DNA from: CAZRIP01 sp964600165 | Lineage (GTDB): Bacteria; Elusimicrobiota; Elusimicrobia; UBA1565; UBA9628 | Length of the DNA stretch: 29,781 bases | Assembly (NCBI GenBank): GCA_964600165.1 | Contig: CAZRIP010000033.1 | Span: 1-29,781, forward strand | Direction of reading: 5' to 3' | Shown: positions 14,581-22,698 of the stretch, one piece after another | Layout of the letters: every line of letters starts with the position of its first letter | Position numbering within the stretch: position 1 is the first letter of the stretch | Notes under the pieces: generated by a model | Seen by the model: the letters and a program-made list of their open reading frames with translations, nothing else | Told to the model about the DNA's origin: nothing | Databases searched by the model: none | Program-made: the position numbers and the translations under genes

Positions 14581-15842
14581 CGGCCGATTATACCTTTTTG
14601 CCGTTTCGCCATCGCCAGGTTCGCGGCGATCTCGGGACGGCCGGGATCCAAGCGCAGGCCTTGCTCGAACGACGCCGCGGCCTCGCGCCGGCGCCCCTTT
14701 TCCATCAGCTCGAAGCCGCGGCGATTATAGGCGTAGCCGAGCACCTTGCGCGCCTCGGCCTGATCCGGGTCGAGGCGCTTTTGGATCCGAAAATACGCGA
14801 TCGCCTCGTCCACGCGCCCGCGGTCCTGCATCAGCGTCTCGCCGAGGCGATACGCGAAGATCGGCGACGACGGGTCCCGCGCGAACGCGTGCCGCCACAG
14901 CGTCTCACTGTCGCGCCACAGCATGACGTCGCGCCGGGCCTCGAGCCCGCAGAGAGCCAGAAGCATCGCCGCCGCGGCGAGGACCGCGCGCGACCGCGTT
15001 CTCGCGAGCGCGCCGCCCGCGAGCAAGCAGAGCGGGACGCAGGCGAGGTAGAGATAATGGTCGTGGCCCCACGTCGGCTCCTTGCCGGTCAAAAGCAGAG
15101 GCGGCGCGAGCAGGGCGAGGAAGCCGATCCAAGCCGCCGCGAGCGCGGGCCGCCGCTTGCGCGCGAGGAAGACGAGCCCGCAGACCGCGAGAAACAGCAG
15201 GCCGCTTTCCCAAAGGCGCGGTCCGCTCGAGTAGACGTAGACGGGCAGGCGCTCGTCCGGCCAAAGGAGGCTGCCGAGCGCGTGTAGCGCCCCGCGGGCC
15301 GCCGCGCCGGGACGCGCGGCGAAGCTCGAGTACCCTACGGCCGCGCGCTTGGCCGCGGCGTTGAGCGCGGCGACGCAGGCCGCGATCAGAGCGAACGGCG
15401 CGGCGTCGATCCACGCCGCGCCGAGGCAAAGGAGGACCGCGGGCAGCGCGACGGCCTCCCAGTGCCACAGGCCCGACAACGCGAAGAGCAGCCACGCCGC
15501 GCGCCGCCGCCCGCGCAGAAAAAGGAGAATGGACGCGAGCGCGAGCAGCGCGGCGGGGACGACGGCGACGCAGGCGGCGTGCGCGAGGAGCAGAAGGGAA
15601 TGAAGGAGCGCGGCTTTAAAGCCCAGGACGGAGCAGACGGCCCGCAGACTGAGCCAGCAGAGCGGGGCATAGGTCGTCGCGTGCGCGCGCGTGAAGGCCT
15701 CGCGCCACGTCCACGCCCCGCTGATGACGGGGTTTCGCAGCAGCACGGCCTGGTCGTCGAAGTTGACGAAGCCGAAGCGCGCGGCGGGCCAAAAGACGAG
15801 CAGCGCGGCCGCGCTCGGCAGCGCCCAGAGCGCGCGCCTCAC
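14577..15842 (-). CDS. Divergent TMTC-like membrane protein with TPR tail, missing family motifs
   Basis: 421 residues from GTG 15842 (GTGA overlap with the gene before; the longer frame to 15947 would overlap it by about 100 nt). It keeps the first-loop motif FGFVNFDDQAVLLRNPVISG (D29/D30) and a TPR tail from about residue 315 (LWRHAFARDPSSPIF; VDEAIAYFRIQKRLDPD; REAAASFEQGLRLDPG). It lacks the HPxxVE loop altogether: LLLLAHAACVAVVPAALLAL runs straight on to the next helix. The KE motif reads GLWHWEAVALP and DRY reads HDHYLYL. So it may be inactive or work differently. The reading frame is intact, so I do not call it a pseudogene. It lies inside the ruv cluster. Confidence 0.72.
   Translation of the reverse strand: MRRALWALPSAAALLVFWPAARFGFVNFDDQAVLLRNPVISGAWTWREAFTRAHATTYAPLCWLSLRAVCSVLGFKAALLHSLLLLAHAACVAVVPAALLALASILLFLRGRRRAAWLLFALSGLWHWEAVALPAVLLCLGAAWIDAAPFALIAACVAALNAAAKRAAVGYSSFAARPGAAARGALHALGSLLWPDERLPVYVYSSGPRLWESGLLFLAVCGLVFLARKRRPALAAAWIGFLALLAPPLLLTGKEPTWGHDHYLYLACVPLCLLAGGALARTRSRAVLAAAAMLLALCGLEARRDVMLWRDSETLWRHAFARDPSSPIFAYRLGETLMQDRGRVDEAIAYFRIQKRLDPDQAEARKVLGYAYNRRGFELMEKGRRREAAASFEQGLRLDPGRPEIAANLAMAKRQKGIIGR
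14587..14592 (-). promoter_or_regulatory. -10 box of a leaderless ruvAB promoter
   Basis: Minus strand TATAAT, then CGGCCG (6 nt), then the ruvA ATG 14580. It lies in the 3' end of the upstream GT-C gene. No clear -35 can be read. Confidence 0.6.
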
Positions 15843-17128
15843 TTCGCGGCCCCGCGGCAGAGCGCGTCCGCCTGCGCGACCATCGCGCGCGCTTCCGGCG
15901 AGTCCTCGAGGCGCCGCTGCGTCTCGAACGCGGCCTTCGCATCGCACGGTTGAAGCCTCTCGTCAGCCAGGGCTTCGCCGAGGCGGTTGAAGACGAGCGG
16001 CTCGCCGGGCTCGGCCAGCGCCGCCTCGGTCCAAAGCGAGGTCGAGTCGCGATAAAACGCCGACTGGCGGGAGGCCTGCGCGCCGAGCGCGGCGACGACG
16101 ACGGCGGCGGCGGCGAGCGCGGGGGTTTTCCACTTGCGGCTTTCGAGCGCCGCTCGCAGCGCCGCGCCGACGCAGAGCGCGGCCGCCAAGCAGGCGAAGT
16201 AGCCGTAGCGGTCGTGATAGAAGTGCCGGCCGCCTTCGCTCATCAGCGCCGTCGGCGCGATCGAGAAGACGGCGAAGAGCCAGGCGCGCCAGAGCGCGGG
16301 CCGCCGCGAGCGCGCGGCGAAGGCCGCGGCCGTGACCGCCGCGAAGACGAGCCGGCCGGACGGCGCGCGCTCGAGCACGTAGACCGGCGACAGATGGATC
16401 GGGAAGACCAAGTGGGTCAAAAAGAGCGCCGCCGCTCCCGCGACGGGGGAGAGCGAGAATCCCGCCGAAAAGCCGCTCGCGCTTTTGGCCCACGCCATCG
16501 CCAGCGCGCTGACGGCTCCGACGGCGAAAAGAGGCCAGGCGCGCCGGGCCGCCTTCGCGCCGCCCAGCGCCCAGACGGCCGGCCCCGCGAACGCGGCGAG
16601 CCAGCGCGTGGCCGCGGCGGCGCCGGCCGAGACCCACGACAGCTCGTCTCGCGCGTACGCGGACGCGCAGACAGCGGCGACGACGAGCGCGGCGGCGAGC
16701 GTGTCCGGAGGCGTCGACGCCGTCGCGAGCAGCTCCACGTGCATCGGATGCAGCGAGAAGGCGAGCGCGGAAAACGCGGCCGCGTCGCGTCGGGCCAGCA
16801 GCCGCCAGGCGAGCGCGTAGGCCGCGGCCGCGGCGGCCGCGTGGGCGAGCAGGTTGAAAGCGTGGAACGGCTCGGGGCGCAGCCCGAAGACGCGGCGCAG
16901 CGCGGCCAGCAACAGCCAGCCCGCGGGCTGGTACGCGGAGTTGCGCATCGTGCTGAAGGCCCACTTGACGAGCTCCGGCAGCGGGAGGGTCAGCGACGGG
17001 TTGGCCGTCAGGACCGGGAGATCGTCCCAGTTGAGGAATCGCCCGAAGAGCGCGGGAGACCAGAACAGCAGCGTCGCCGCGACGACGCCCGCGCCGGTCC
17101 AAAAAGGCGGCCGGGCCGGGCTCTTCAA
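15839..17128 (-). CDS. Divergent TMTC-like membrane protein
   Basis: 429 residues from TTG 17128, in a TTGA overlap with the ruvC stop. The first loop has FGRFLNWDDLPVLTANPSLT (D35/D36), then FSLHPMHVELLATASTPPDT (HPxxVE kept, RKD replaced by PPDT), YHDRYGYFACLAAAL, and a single TPR-like segment after DSTSLWTEAALAEPGEP. The SKE/KE motif found in the family is absent; the corresponding region is AGAAAATRWLAAFAGP. A GT-C fold in the inner membrane is likely; activity is uncertain. With its neighbour it separates ruvC from ruvA. Confidence 0.72.
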   Translation of the reverse strand: MKSPARPPFWTGAGVVAATLLFWSPALFGRFLNWDDLPVLTANPSLTLPLPELVKWAFSTMRNSAYQPAGWLLLAALRRVFGLRPEPFHAFNLLAHAAAAAAAYALAWRLLARRDAAAFSALAFSLHPMHVELLATASTPPDTLAAALVVAAVCASAYARDELSWVSAGAAAATRWLAAFAGPAVWALGGAKAARRAWPLFAVGAVSALAMAWAKSASGFSAGFSLSPVAGAAALFLTHLVFPIHLSPVYVLERAPSGRLVFAAVTAAAFAARSRRPALWRAWLFAVFSIAPTALMSEGGRHFYHDRYGYFACLAAALCVGAALRAALESRKWKTPALAAAAVVVAALGAQASRQSAFYRDSTSLWTEAALAEPGEPLVFNRLGEALADERLQPCDAKAAFETQRRLEDSPEARAMVAQADALCRGAAK

Positions 17129-17643
17129 GCCTTGCGCGCCCCGAACCGGTCGAGCACGCGCATGCCCTTGAGGCGCTGCGCGCGCAGGTGGCAGAGCGCG
17201 ATCGCGGCGGCGTCGGCGACGTCGTCGGGGCGCAGCCGCTCGGCCAAGCCCAGCGCCTTTTGGACGACGGCCTGCATCTGCGCCTTCTCGGCCTTGCCGG
17301 AACCGGTCAGCGACAGCTTGACCGTCTTAGGGTTGTATTCGGAGATCGGGCGCGACGCCTGCGCCGCCGCGAGCAGGATGACGCCGCGCGCCTGCAGCGT
17401 GCCGCGGATCGTGTTCGCGATCTTGACGAAGAACATCTCCTCGACCGCCACGCTCTCGGGCGCGTGCTCGGCGAACAAACGGGTCAGCTCGCCGTGGATG
17501 TGGGCCAGACGCGCGGGAAGCTCGGCGGACGGAAACGTCTTGATGAGGCCGGCGGCGATGAGCCGGGGGGACGACGCCTCGCCTTCGAGCACCGCCCAGC
17601 CGGTCTCGGAGACGCCGGGGTCGATGCCGAGGACGCGAGGCAT
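17125..17643 (-). CDS. ruvC: Crossover junction endodeoxyribonuclease RuvC
   Basis: 172 residues. RuvC cuts Holliday junctions symmetrically. The acidic catalytic set is D8 (LGIDPGVSETGWAV), E68 (VAVEEMFF), and D141/D144 (RPDDVADAAAIALCH). ANTIRGTLQARGVILLAA and EYNPKTVKLSLTGSGKAEK are conserved. ATG 17643 shares its A with the TGA of yebC (TGATG). The open frame extending to 18321 is antisense-like read-through within yebC and not part of the gene. Confidence 0.97.
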   Translation of the reverse strand: MPRVLGIDPGVSETGWAVLEGEASSPRLIAAGLIKTFPSAELPARLAHIHGELTRLFAEHAPESVAVEEMFFVKIANTIRGTLQARGVILLAAAQASRPISEYNPKTVKLSLTGSGKAEKAQMQAVVQKALGLAERLRPDDVADAAAIALCHLRAQRLKGMRVLDRFGARKA

Positions 17644-18392
17644 CAGCCGAGCTTGGCTAGGACCTGGTCCGGTATGTCGAAGTTCGCCCAGACCTTCTGG
17701 ACGTCGTCGTGGTCCTCGAACTGCTCGATCATCTTGAGGACCTTGCCGGCGTTGTTCTCGTCGAGCGCGACCAGGACGTCCGGCTTCTTGGTGGGCTCGG
17801 CGGACTCGATCGGATATTTCTTCGAAACGAGGGCGTCCTTGATCTTGTCGAGATCGGCGACGGCGCCGTAGATCTCGAAGACGTCGGAGTCGTCGGTGAC
17901 GACGTCCTCGGCGCCGGCGTCGAGGGCGTCGCCGATGAGCGCGTCCTCGTCGACGCCCTCTCTCTTGACGCGAACGAGCGCCTTGGACTTGAACATGTAG
18001 GAGACGCAGCCGGCGGCGCCGCGGTTGCCGCCGTTCTTTGAGAAGATAAGTAATATTTCGTCGCCGGTGCGGTTGCGGTTGTCCGTCATGACGTCGACGA
18101 GGATGGCGACGCCGCCGGGGCCGTAGCCCTCGTAGGTCAGCTCCTCGTACGTCACGCCCGGCAGCTCGCCGGTGCCCTTCATGATCGCGCGCTTGACGTT
18201 CTCGGCCGGCATGTTGGCCGCCTTGCCGTCCTCGATCGCGCGGCGCAGGCGAGGATTTCCCGCGGGATCGCCGCCGCCGAGCTTGGCCGCGATCGTGATC
18301 TCCTTGACGATCTTCGTCCACACCTTGCCGCGCTTGGCGTCCGTGATCGCCTTCTTATGCTTGATGCCCGCCCAGTGTGAGTGTCCGCCCAT
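17643..18392 (-). CDS. yebC: YebC/PmpR/TACO1 family protein
   Basis: 249 residues. The start MGGHSHWAGIKHKKA matches the family's MAGHSKWANIKHRK, so ATG 18392 is preferred to the TTG at 18401. GNPRLRRAIEDGKAANMPAENVKRAIMKG and YEGYGPGGVAILVDVMTDNRNRT are diagnostic. The family was long listed as transcriptional regulators, and more recent work links it to relief of ribosomes stalled at proline runs. It sits at the head of the ruv genes, the usual place. Preceded by TATCAT 8 nt from the ATG. Confidence 0.95.
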   Translation of the reverse strand: MGGHSHWAGIKHKKAITDAKRGKVWTKIVKEITIAAKLGGGDPAGNPRLRRAIEDGKAANMPAENVKRAIMKGTGELPGVTYEELTYEGYGPGGVAILVDVMTDNRNRTGDEILLIFSKNGGNRGAAGCVSYMFKSKALVRVKREGVDEDALIGDALDAGAEDVVTDDSDVFEIYGAVADLDKIKDALVSKKYPIESAEPTKKPDVLVALDENNAGKVLKMIEQFEDHDDVQKVWANFDIPDQVLAKLG

Positions 18393-18400
18393 GATTTCCA

Positions 18401-18406
18401 ATGATA
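18401..18406 (-). promoter_or_regulatory. -10-like box before yebC
   Basis: TATCAT on the minus strand, 8 nt from ATG 18392, at the stop of the preceding gene. Compatible with a near-leaderless transcript; weaker than the boxes at ruvA and the receiver. Confidence 0.4.
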
Positions 18407-19768
18407 CTAAAGTTTAGCCTTGCGACGAAACCGGAGCATCTTGTCCTTCAAAAGACGGTCGACGTCTCGCGCTTGGGCGCGCAGCTCGGGCGGCGGCGCC
18501 TCGGAAACCGCGCGGCGCAGCAACGGCGTCACGCGCCCCGGCATGCCCCAATTGAAGTAGTCGAAGGACAAGGAGAGCGACGTGCAGGGATCGTCGGGGG
18601 CCGCCGCGTAGGAATCGACGTCGAGCCGGAACTGATCCTGCCAGGCGAGCTGCCGCTCGATGTTGCCGGGGAGGAGCCAAAGCGCGAGCGCGGCCGCGGC
18701 GAAGACGGCGCGCGCGGCGCCGCGACGGCTCAAGAATCCCGCCAGCGCGACGGCGAGTCCGGCGAGAGGCCAATACAGAAATCGGTCCGCGGCGAACGCG
18801 TAGAGCGGGATGAGCTGCGAGACGGGAAGCAAGGCCAGCAGGAAAAAGCACAAGCCCAGACCTTCGAGACGCCGCCTCCTAGCCGAATAAATCGCGGCGG
18901 CGACGACGCCGGCGGCGAGCAGCAGCACGAGCGCGACGACCGGCCAGGCCGGCGCGAAGGCGCTGCGGCAATGCGTCATCGAGCCCGGCGCGGCGAGCAG
19001 CACGCGGGCGTCGACGGAGAGGGAAGCGGCGATCCGCCGGACGTACGCGGCGAGCCCCGCCCAATCCTCCTGGCCCGTCGCGCCGATGACTAAGCGGCGC
19101 GCCGCCAAATAGGCCGCCAAGACGGCGGCGAACGGCGACCAGCGCCGCCATAGCTCCCGCGGGCTCGGCGCCGGGCCCGACGCGAGGTCGTGGACGGCCA
19201 GCCAAAGAGGAAAGCAGACCGCGGTCTCCTTGAACAACAGGGCGCACGCGAAGAGCGCGGCGGCCCCGGCGCGCCGGCCGCGACGATAAACGAGAAAAGC
19301 CGCCAAGCAGAACAAGAGCGAGCAGACGTTCGGGCGCGCGCCGTCGATATAAGCGACGCTTTCGACTTGCGCCGGATGCAGCGCGAAGAGCGCGGCGCCG
19401 GCCGCGGCGGCCGGCGCGCTGCTCGAGAGCTCCAGGCAAAGCCAGAAAAGAAGCGCCGTGTTCACGCAATGGCCGAGCACGTCGGCCAAATGGAACCAGA
19501 ACGGATTGAAGCCTCCGAGCTCGCCGCTCAGCGCCAGCGACAGCGTCAGCAGCGGCCGATAAGAAGCGTTGAGCGGCAGAGAGTGGGTCGTCCGCGCGTC
19601 GTAAAAAAAGCTCGGCCACGCCGCGGGCGAGGCCAGCCAGGGATTGCTTTGGATGTTGCGATAATCGTCCATGACGAAATCACCGGACAGGGACGGCGCG
19701 TAGATGAGGAACGTGCAGGCGGCCAGCGCGAACGCCCAGCGCCACGCCTTGAGGCTCGCGCGCGGCAT
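18407..19768 (-). CDS. TMTC-like GT-C membrane protein without a clear TPR tail
   Basis: 453 residues. Signatures are LSGDFVMDDYRNIQSNPWL (D34/D35), NASYRPLLTLSLALSGELGG, FALHPAQVESVAYIDGARPN, LLFKETAVCFP and AADRFLYWPLAGL. The C-terminal end is short and polar, with no obvious TPR, unlike its neighbours. Probable sugar transferase of the inner membrane with the catalytic Asp pair in the first periplasmic loop; acceptor unknown. It starts 3 nt after the stop of the gene at 19772, and yebC follows after 14 nt. Confidence 0.78.
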   Translation of the reverse strand: MPRASLKAWRWAFALAACTFLIYAPSLSGDFVMDDYRNIQSNPWLASPAAWPSFFYDARTTHSLPLNASYRPLLTLSLALSGELGGFNPFWFHLADVLGHCVNTALLFWLCLELSSSAPAAAAGAALFALHPAQVESVAYIDGARPNVCSLLFCLAAFLVYRRGRRAGAAALFACALLFKETAVCFPLWLAVHDLASGPAPSPRELWRRWSPFAAVLAAYLAARRLVIGATGQEDWAGLAAYVRRIAASLSVDARVLLAAPGSMTHCRSAFAPAWPVVALVLLLAAGVVAAAIYSARRRRLEGLGLCFFLLALLPVSQLIPLYAFAADRFLYWPLAGLAVALAGFLSRRGAARAVFAAAALALWLLPGNIERQLAWQDQFRLDVDSYAAAPDDPCTSLSLSFDYFNWGMPGRVTPLLRRAVSEAPPPELRAQARDVDRLLKDKMLRFRRKAKL

Positions 19769-19771
19769 CGC

Positions 19772-21388
19772 TCAGTAAAGCGCCGCCAACGAGCGGCCGG
19801 CGCGCGCGCTGACGTCGGGATCGCCGCCTTTCGACGCGAGCTGCCACTGCTCTCGCGCCTTCTCCTTGAGCCCCAAGCCCTCGTAGCAGGACCCGAGGTA
19901 GAGCCGGTAGCGCGGCTGATCGTCGAGCGAAACCGCCTTCTCGAACGCGGGGCGCGCCTCCTTGAGGCGGCCGCCGCCCGCGAGCGCCACGGCGAGCGCG
20001 AAGTAGGCGTCGCCGTCTCCGCGCCGCGCCACGCGCTCGCGCGCGCTCGCCAGGGCCTCGTCGAGGCGGCCGAGCTGCGAGTAAAGCGAGGAGAGGCCCG
20101 TGTAAGCCCACAGATAATCGGGGTCGAGCGCGAGGGCTTTCTTGTACTCGGCTTCGGCCTCCGGCAATTCTCCGGCGGCCTGCAGCGCGCGCCCGAACTC
20201 GCCGTGCGCGCGGGGATTCGACGGCGCGTTCTCGGCCGCGTGCCGCCACAACGCGACCGGCTCGCAGAACATCGCCGAGGCGCGGATGGCGCCGAGCGCC
20301 GTCGCCGCGGCGATCAGCGGCGGGGCCACGCGCGACCAGCCCGCGGCCTCGAGGCTGCGGCGCACGAAGCGCATCGCCAGCCGCGCCCACAGCAGATAGA
20401 AGCCGAAGCTCGCGAGATAGAGATAGCGGTTGGCGACGGCGCTGTAGTTGGCGAAGGGGACGAGGCCGAGGGTCGGGAAAAGCGCGATCAACGTCCACGC
20501 CGCTCCAAAAACGGCGACCTTGTCGTCGCGCAGCAGGCGCAAGCCGAAGGCGAGGGCGGCGAGGCCGGCCAGCACGAGCGCGCCGTCGAGCGCCGTGGTC
20601 ACGGCGCCGAGCGAGTGCTCGAGGCTGATGCTCGTCGGCAGCACGAGCTGGCCCAGGTCCCAGAGCAGCGCCTTGCCGCAGGTCAAGACATGGTAGGTCC
20701 ACGTCGGCTCGAGCAGCGGCTGGAAATGCCGGGGCACGAGCGTCAGGCGGACCGCCGCGTAGAGAGCGACGACGGCGCATTGCGCGCCGATGAGGACGCC
20801 GTCGCGCCGGCCCCGCGTCCAGGCCAGCGCGAGCGAAAGCGCGGGCAGGAGCGCCGCGCTTTCGCGGCAGCAGACGGCCAGCGCCGCGCACAGGGCGGCG
20901 CCGGCCGCGCGCCCGGAGTCGGACGCCTCCGAGTCCTGGACGTTTAAGGACAGCAGAGAGAAAAAGGCGACGAGCAGGTGCTTTTTGAACACCGAGACGG
21001 CCAGCGCCTCGACGTGCCCGGGGTAGAGCGCGACGAGCAGCGCGGTCCACCACGCGGTGACCGGCGCGCCGAGCCGCCGCTTGTAGATTCGATAGGCGAG
21101 CGCGGCGTTGCCGGCGTGCAGCGCGAGGCTCGACAGCCGGTAGAGAAAAACGCGGTCGCCGCCCCAATGCCAGAGCGCCCGATGGAGCAGGAAGTTGAGC
21201 GGCTCGTACTCGCCGAGGAAATAAGAGCCCAGGAAGTACGCGCGCAGCCCGGGCCAGGGCCCGACGACGAGCGGGTTGCGCAGGATGAACGCGGGGTCGT
21301 CGTAGACGAACGGGGCCCAGAAAAGCGGCCCGAAGCCGAGGAGCAGCAGCGACGCGGCCAGCCAGCGCACGCTCCGCCTCGTCGTCAT
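19772..21388 (-). CDS. TMTC-like GT-C membrane protein with TPR tail (FKKHLL subtype)
   Basis: 538 residues from ATG 21388. Order of motifs: FGPLFWAPFVYDD (D30/D31) and ILRNPLVVGPWPGLR, VALYPGHVEALAVSVFKKHL, CCRESAALLP, VANRYLYLASFGF, ALWRHAAENAPSN, then about four TPRs from residue 390 on (AEAEYKKALALDPDYLWAY, GRLDEALASARERVARRG). It is the nearest relative in the window of the protein at 724-2622, sharing WAPFVYDD, GPWPGL and FKKHLLV. An open frame reaches 21514 but would cross the tRNA on the other strand, so I reject that extension. A candidate -10 (TAAGAT) lies 10 nt upstream; this is the first gene of the 14-gene minus-strand run. Confidence 0.82.
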   Translation of the reverse strand: MTTRRSVRWLAASLLLLGFGPLFWAPFVYDDPAFILRNPLVVGPWPGLRAYFLGSYFLGEYEPLNFLLHRALWHWGGDRVFLYRLSSLALHAGNAALAYRIYKRRLGAPVTAWWTALLVALYPGHVEALAVSVFKKHLLVAFFSLLSLNVQDSEASDSGRAAGAALCAALAVCCRESAALLPALSLALAWTRGRRDGVLIGAQCAVVALYAAVRLTLVPRHFQPLLEPTWTYHVLTCGKALLWDLGQLVLPTSISLEHSLGAVTTALDGALVLAGLAALAFGLRLLRDDKVAVFGAAWTLIALFPTLGLVPFANYSAVANRYLYLASFGFYLLWARLAMRFVRRSLEAAGWSRVAPPLIAAATALGAIRASAMFCEPVALWRHAAENAPSNPRAHGEFGRALQAAGELPEAEAEYKKALALDPDYLWAYTGLSSLYSQLGRLDEALASARERVARRGDGDAYFALAVALAGGGRLKEARPAFEKAVSLDDQPRYRLYLGSCYEGLGLKEKAREQWQLASKGGDPDVSARAGRSLAALY

Positions 21389-21398
21389 TCTGACCCCA

Positions 21399-21404
21399 AT
21401 CTTA
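21399..21404 (-). promoter_or_regulatory. Candidate -10 box heading the 14-gene minus-strand run
   Basis: TAAGAT on the minus strand, 10 nt before ATG 21388, with a GGGGT just before the start that could serve as ribosome-binding site. A -35 is not clear. Confidence 0.35.
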
Positions 21405-21414
21405 CCTTTTTTGC

Positions 21415-21420
21415 TAAGAT
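21415..21420 (+). promoter_or_regulatory. Candidate -10 box for tRNA-Arg
   Basis: TAAGAT on the plus strand, 10 nt before the mature tRNA 5' end. The -35 is weak (CTGACC with 19-bp spacing). Confidence 0.4.
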
Positions 21421-21430
21421 GGGCACCGAT

Positions 21431-21502
21431 GGGTCCGTAGCTCAATGGATAGAGCACGTGGCTTCGAACCACGGGATCCGGGTTCGATTCCTGGCGGGCC
21501 CA
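21431..21502 (+). tRNA. tRNA-Arg, anticodon UCG
   Basis: 72 nt cloverleaf. The acceptor GGGTCCG pairs with CGGGCCC (one G-U), discriminator A at 21502; D arm GCTC/GAGC; anticodon stem CGTGG/CCACG with loop CTTCGAA, anticodon TCG at 21464-21466; T arm CCGGG/CCTGG with TTCGATT loop. CCA is not encoded; the 3' end runs into a T-rich stretch that may end transcription. UCG reads the CGA codon. It lies between divergent protein operons. Confidence 0.95.
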
Positions 21503-21529
21503 TTTTTCTCTCACTCCTGGCGCAATAAT

Positions 21530-21543
21530 TCCGAAATCCGAAA
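21530..21543 (+). repeat. Tandem heptamer TCCGAAA x2
   Basis: Two direct copies in the AT-richer gap between the tRNA and the HEAT gene; could be a regulator site or chance. Confidence 0.4.
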
Positions 21544-21573
21544 CGCGCCTTTATCCGTAATAATTTTTTCACT

Positions 21574-22698
21574 GTGGCGCCATATTTCCGCAACCGGCGG
21601 CGGCTAACCTTCTGCCTGATGGCGCTCATCACGCTCGCGCGCGCGGCGCAACCGACCGCACCTCCGGCGCAGTCCTCGCCCGGCGAGCTCGGCCGGCGCG
21701 CGCTCAAGCTGCTCGCGACGTCGATCTTCGACGGGGACGCCGACGTCCGCACGGCCGCCGCCGCGGCTTGGGGCCAGATCGGCAATCCGGCCGCCGCGCC
21801 GCTCTTGCGCAAGGCGCTGCGCGACAAGAACGCGCGCGTGCGCGTGGAGGCGGGCTACAGCCTGCATCTGCTGGGCTCCAACGAAGGATTGGCCGAGCTC
21901 GAGGCCATCGTCCGCAAGGGCACGGTCCCGGTCGAGGGCCTGTCGGCGGCCGAGGAGATGCGCTGGCTCGCGCGCAGCAAGTCCCGCATCCTCGCGATCC
22001 AGCGGCTTTCCGACGTCGGCGGCGAGGAGGTCGTCGACATCTTCGAGAAAACGCTCAAGGACCCGTCGGGCCCGGTGCGAGACGCCACGGCGATCGCCCT
22101 CGCGCGCATGGGTTTGGACGAGTTCGAGCAGCAGTTCGTCGAGGCGACCAAGGACCAGGACGAGAACGTCCGCGCGGCGGCGATCAAGGCTTTGGGCGAG
22201 ATCGGGCGCCCCGAGCTCCTGGACCCGATCTCGCAGGCCGTCGGCGACCAGTCGGAAATCGCGCGCGAGCAGGTGATGCTGGCGCTCGCGGGCTACGCCG
22301 ACTCCGACGCCTCGCGCCTGCTCGAGCGCGGCGCGCGCGACGGCGACGCGCGCGTGCGCTCCCGCGCGCTGGCCGTGCTCGCCGGCCGCACCGACCGCGA
22401 CGACTCGCCGCTCTTGCGCGAGATCCTCAAGCCCGCGACCAATCCGGAGATCGCGCTCAAGTGCCAGGCCGGCCTCGCGCGTCGCGGCGACCGCGTCGAG
22501 CTCGATCTCGCCGAGCGGACGCTCTCCGAGAAGGACGCCGATCTGCGCGGCTTGGCCGTCGACGTCCTCAAGGCGGTCGAAGGGCCCGCGGCAGACGCTC
22601 TGCTCATGCGAGTCGCCGAGAGCGACCGCGACGGCAAGCTGCGCGTCCAAGCGGCGGCCGCGCTCGTCAAGCGCTTGGGCAAGGGGACGGAACGATGA
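21574..22698 (+). CDS. Exported HEAT-repeat protein
   Basis: 374 residues from GTG 21574. The N-terminus (FRNRRRLTFCLMALITLARA) is a signal peptide, basic then hydrophobic. The rest is a run of HEAT-like helical repeats: DADVRTAAAAAWGQIGNPAA, NARVRVEAGYSLHLLGS, GPVRDATAIALARMGLDE, ENVRAAAIKALGEIGRPE, ARVRSRALAVLAGR and KLRVQAAAALVKRLGKG. Such repeats are protein-binding scaffolds; an envelope role is likely. The end overlaps the protease start (ATGA), so expression is coupled with a secreted protease and an outer-membrane barrel. No enzymatic domain visible. A TAATTT 7 nt upstream could act as a weak -10. Confidence 0.82.
   Translation: MAPYFRNRRRLTFCLMALITLARAAQPTAPPAQSSPGELGRRALKLLATSIFDGDADVRTAAAAAWGQIGNPAAAPLLRKALRDKNARVRVEAGYSLHLLGSNEGLAELEAIVRKGTVPVEGLSAAEEMRWLARSKSRILAIQRLSDVGGEEVVDIFEKTLKDPSGPVRDATAIALARMGLDEFEQQFVEATKDQDENVRAAAIKALGEIGRPELLDPISQAVGDQSEIAREQVMLALAGYADSDASRLLERGARDGDARVRSRALAVLAGRTDRDDSPLLREILKPATNPEIALKCQAGLARRGDRVELDLAERTLSEKDADLRGLAVDVLKAVEGPAADALLMRVAESDRDGKLRVQAAAALVKRLGKGTER

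Noticed and set aside
14577..15842. Frameshift as a cause of the missing HPxxVE motif
   Set aside because: The frame is continuous and the flanking helices align without a shift, so a clean deletion or divergence fits better.
2466..21270. Similar DNA at about 2466-2490 and 21245-21270 (coding GPWPGL) as a repeat element
   Set aside because: Both lie at the same place in homologous proteins; it is conserved coding sequence.
21389..21514. N-terminal extension of the TMTC/TPR gene to 21514
   Set aside because: It would read through the tRNA-Arg on the opposite strand; ATG 21388 gives the normal family N-terminus.
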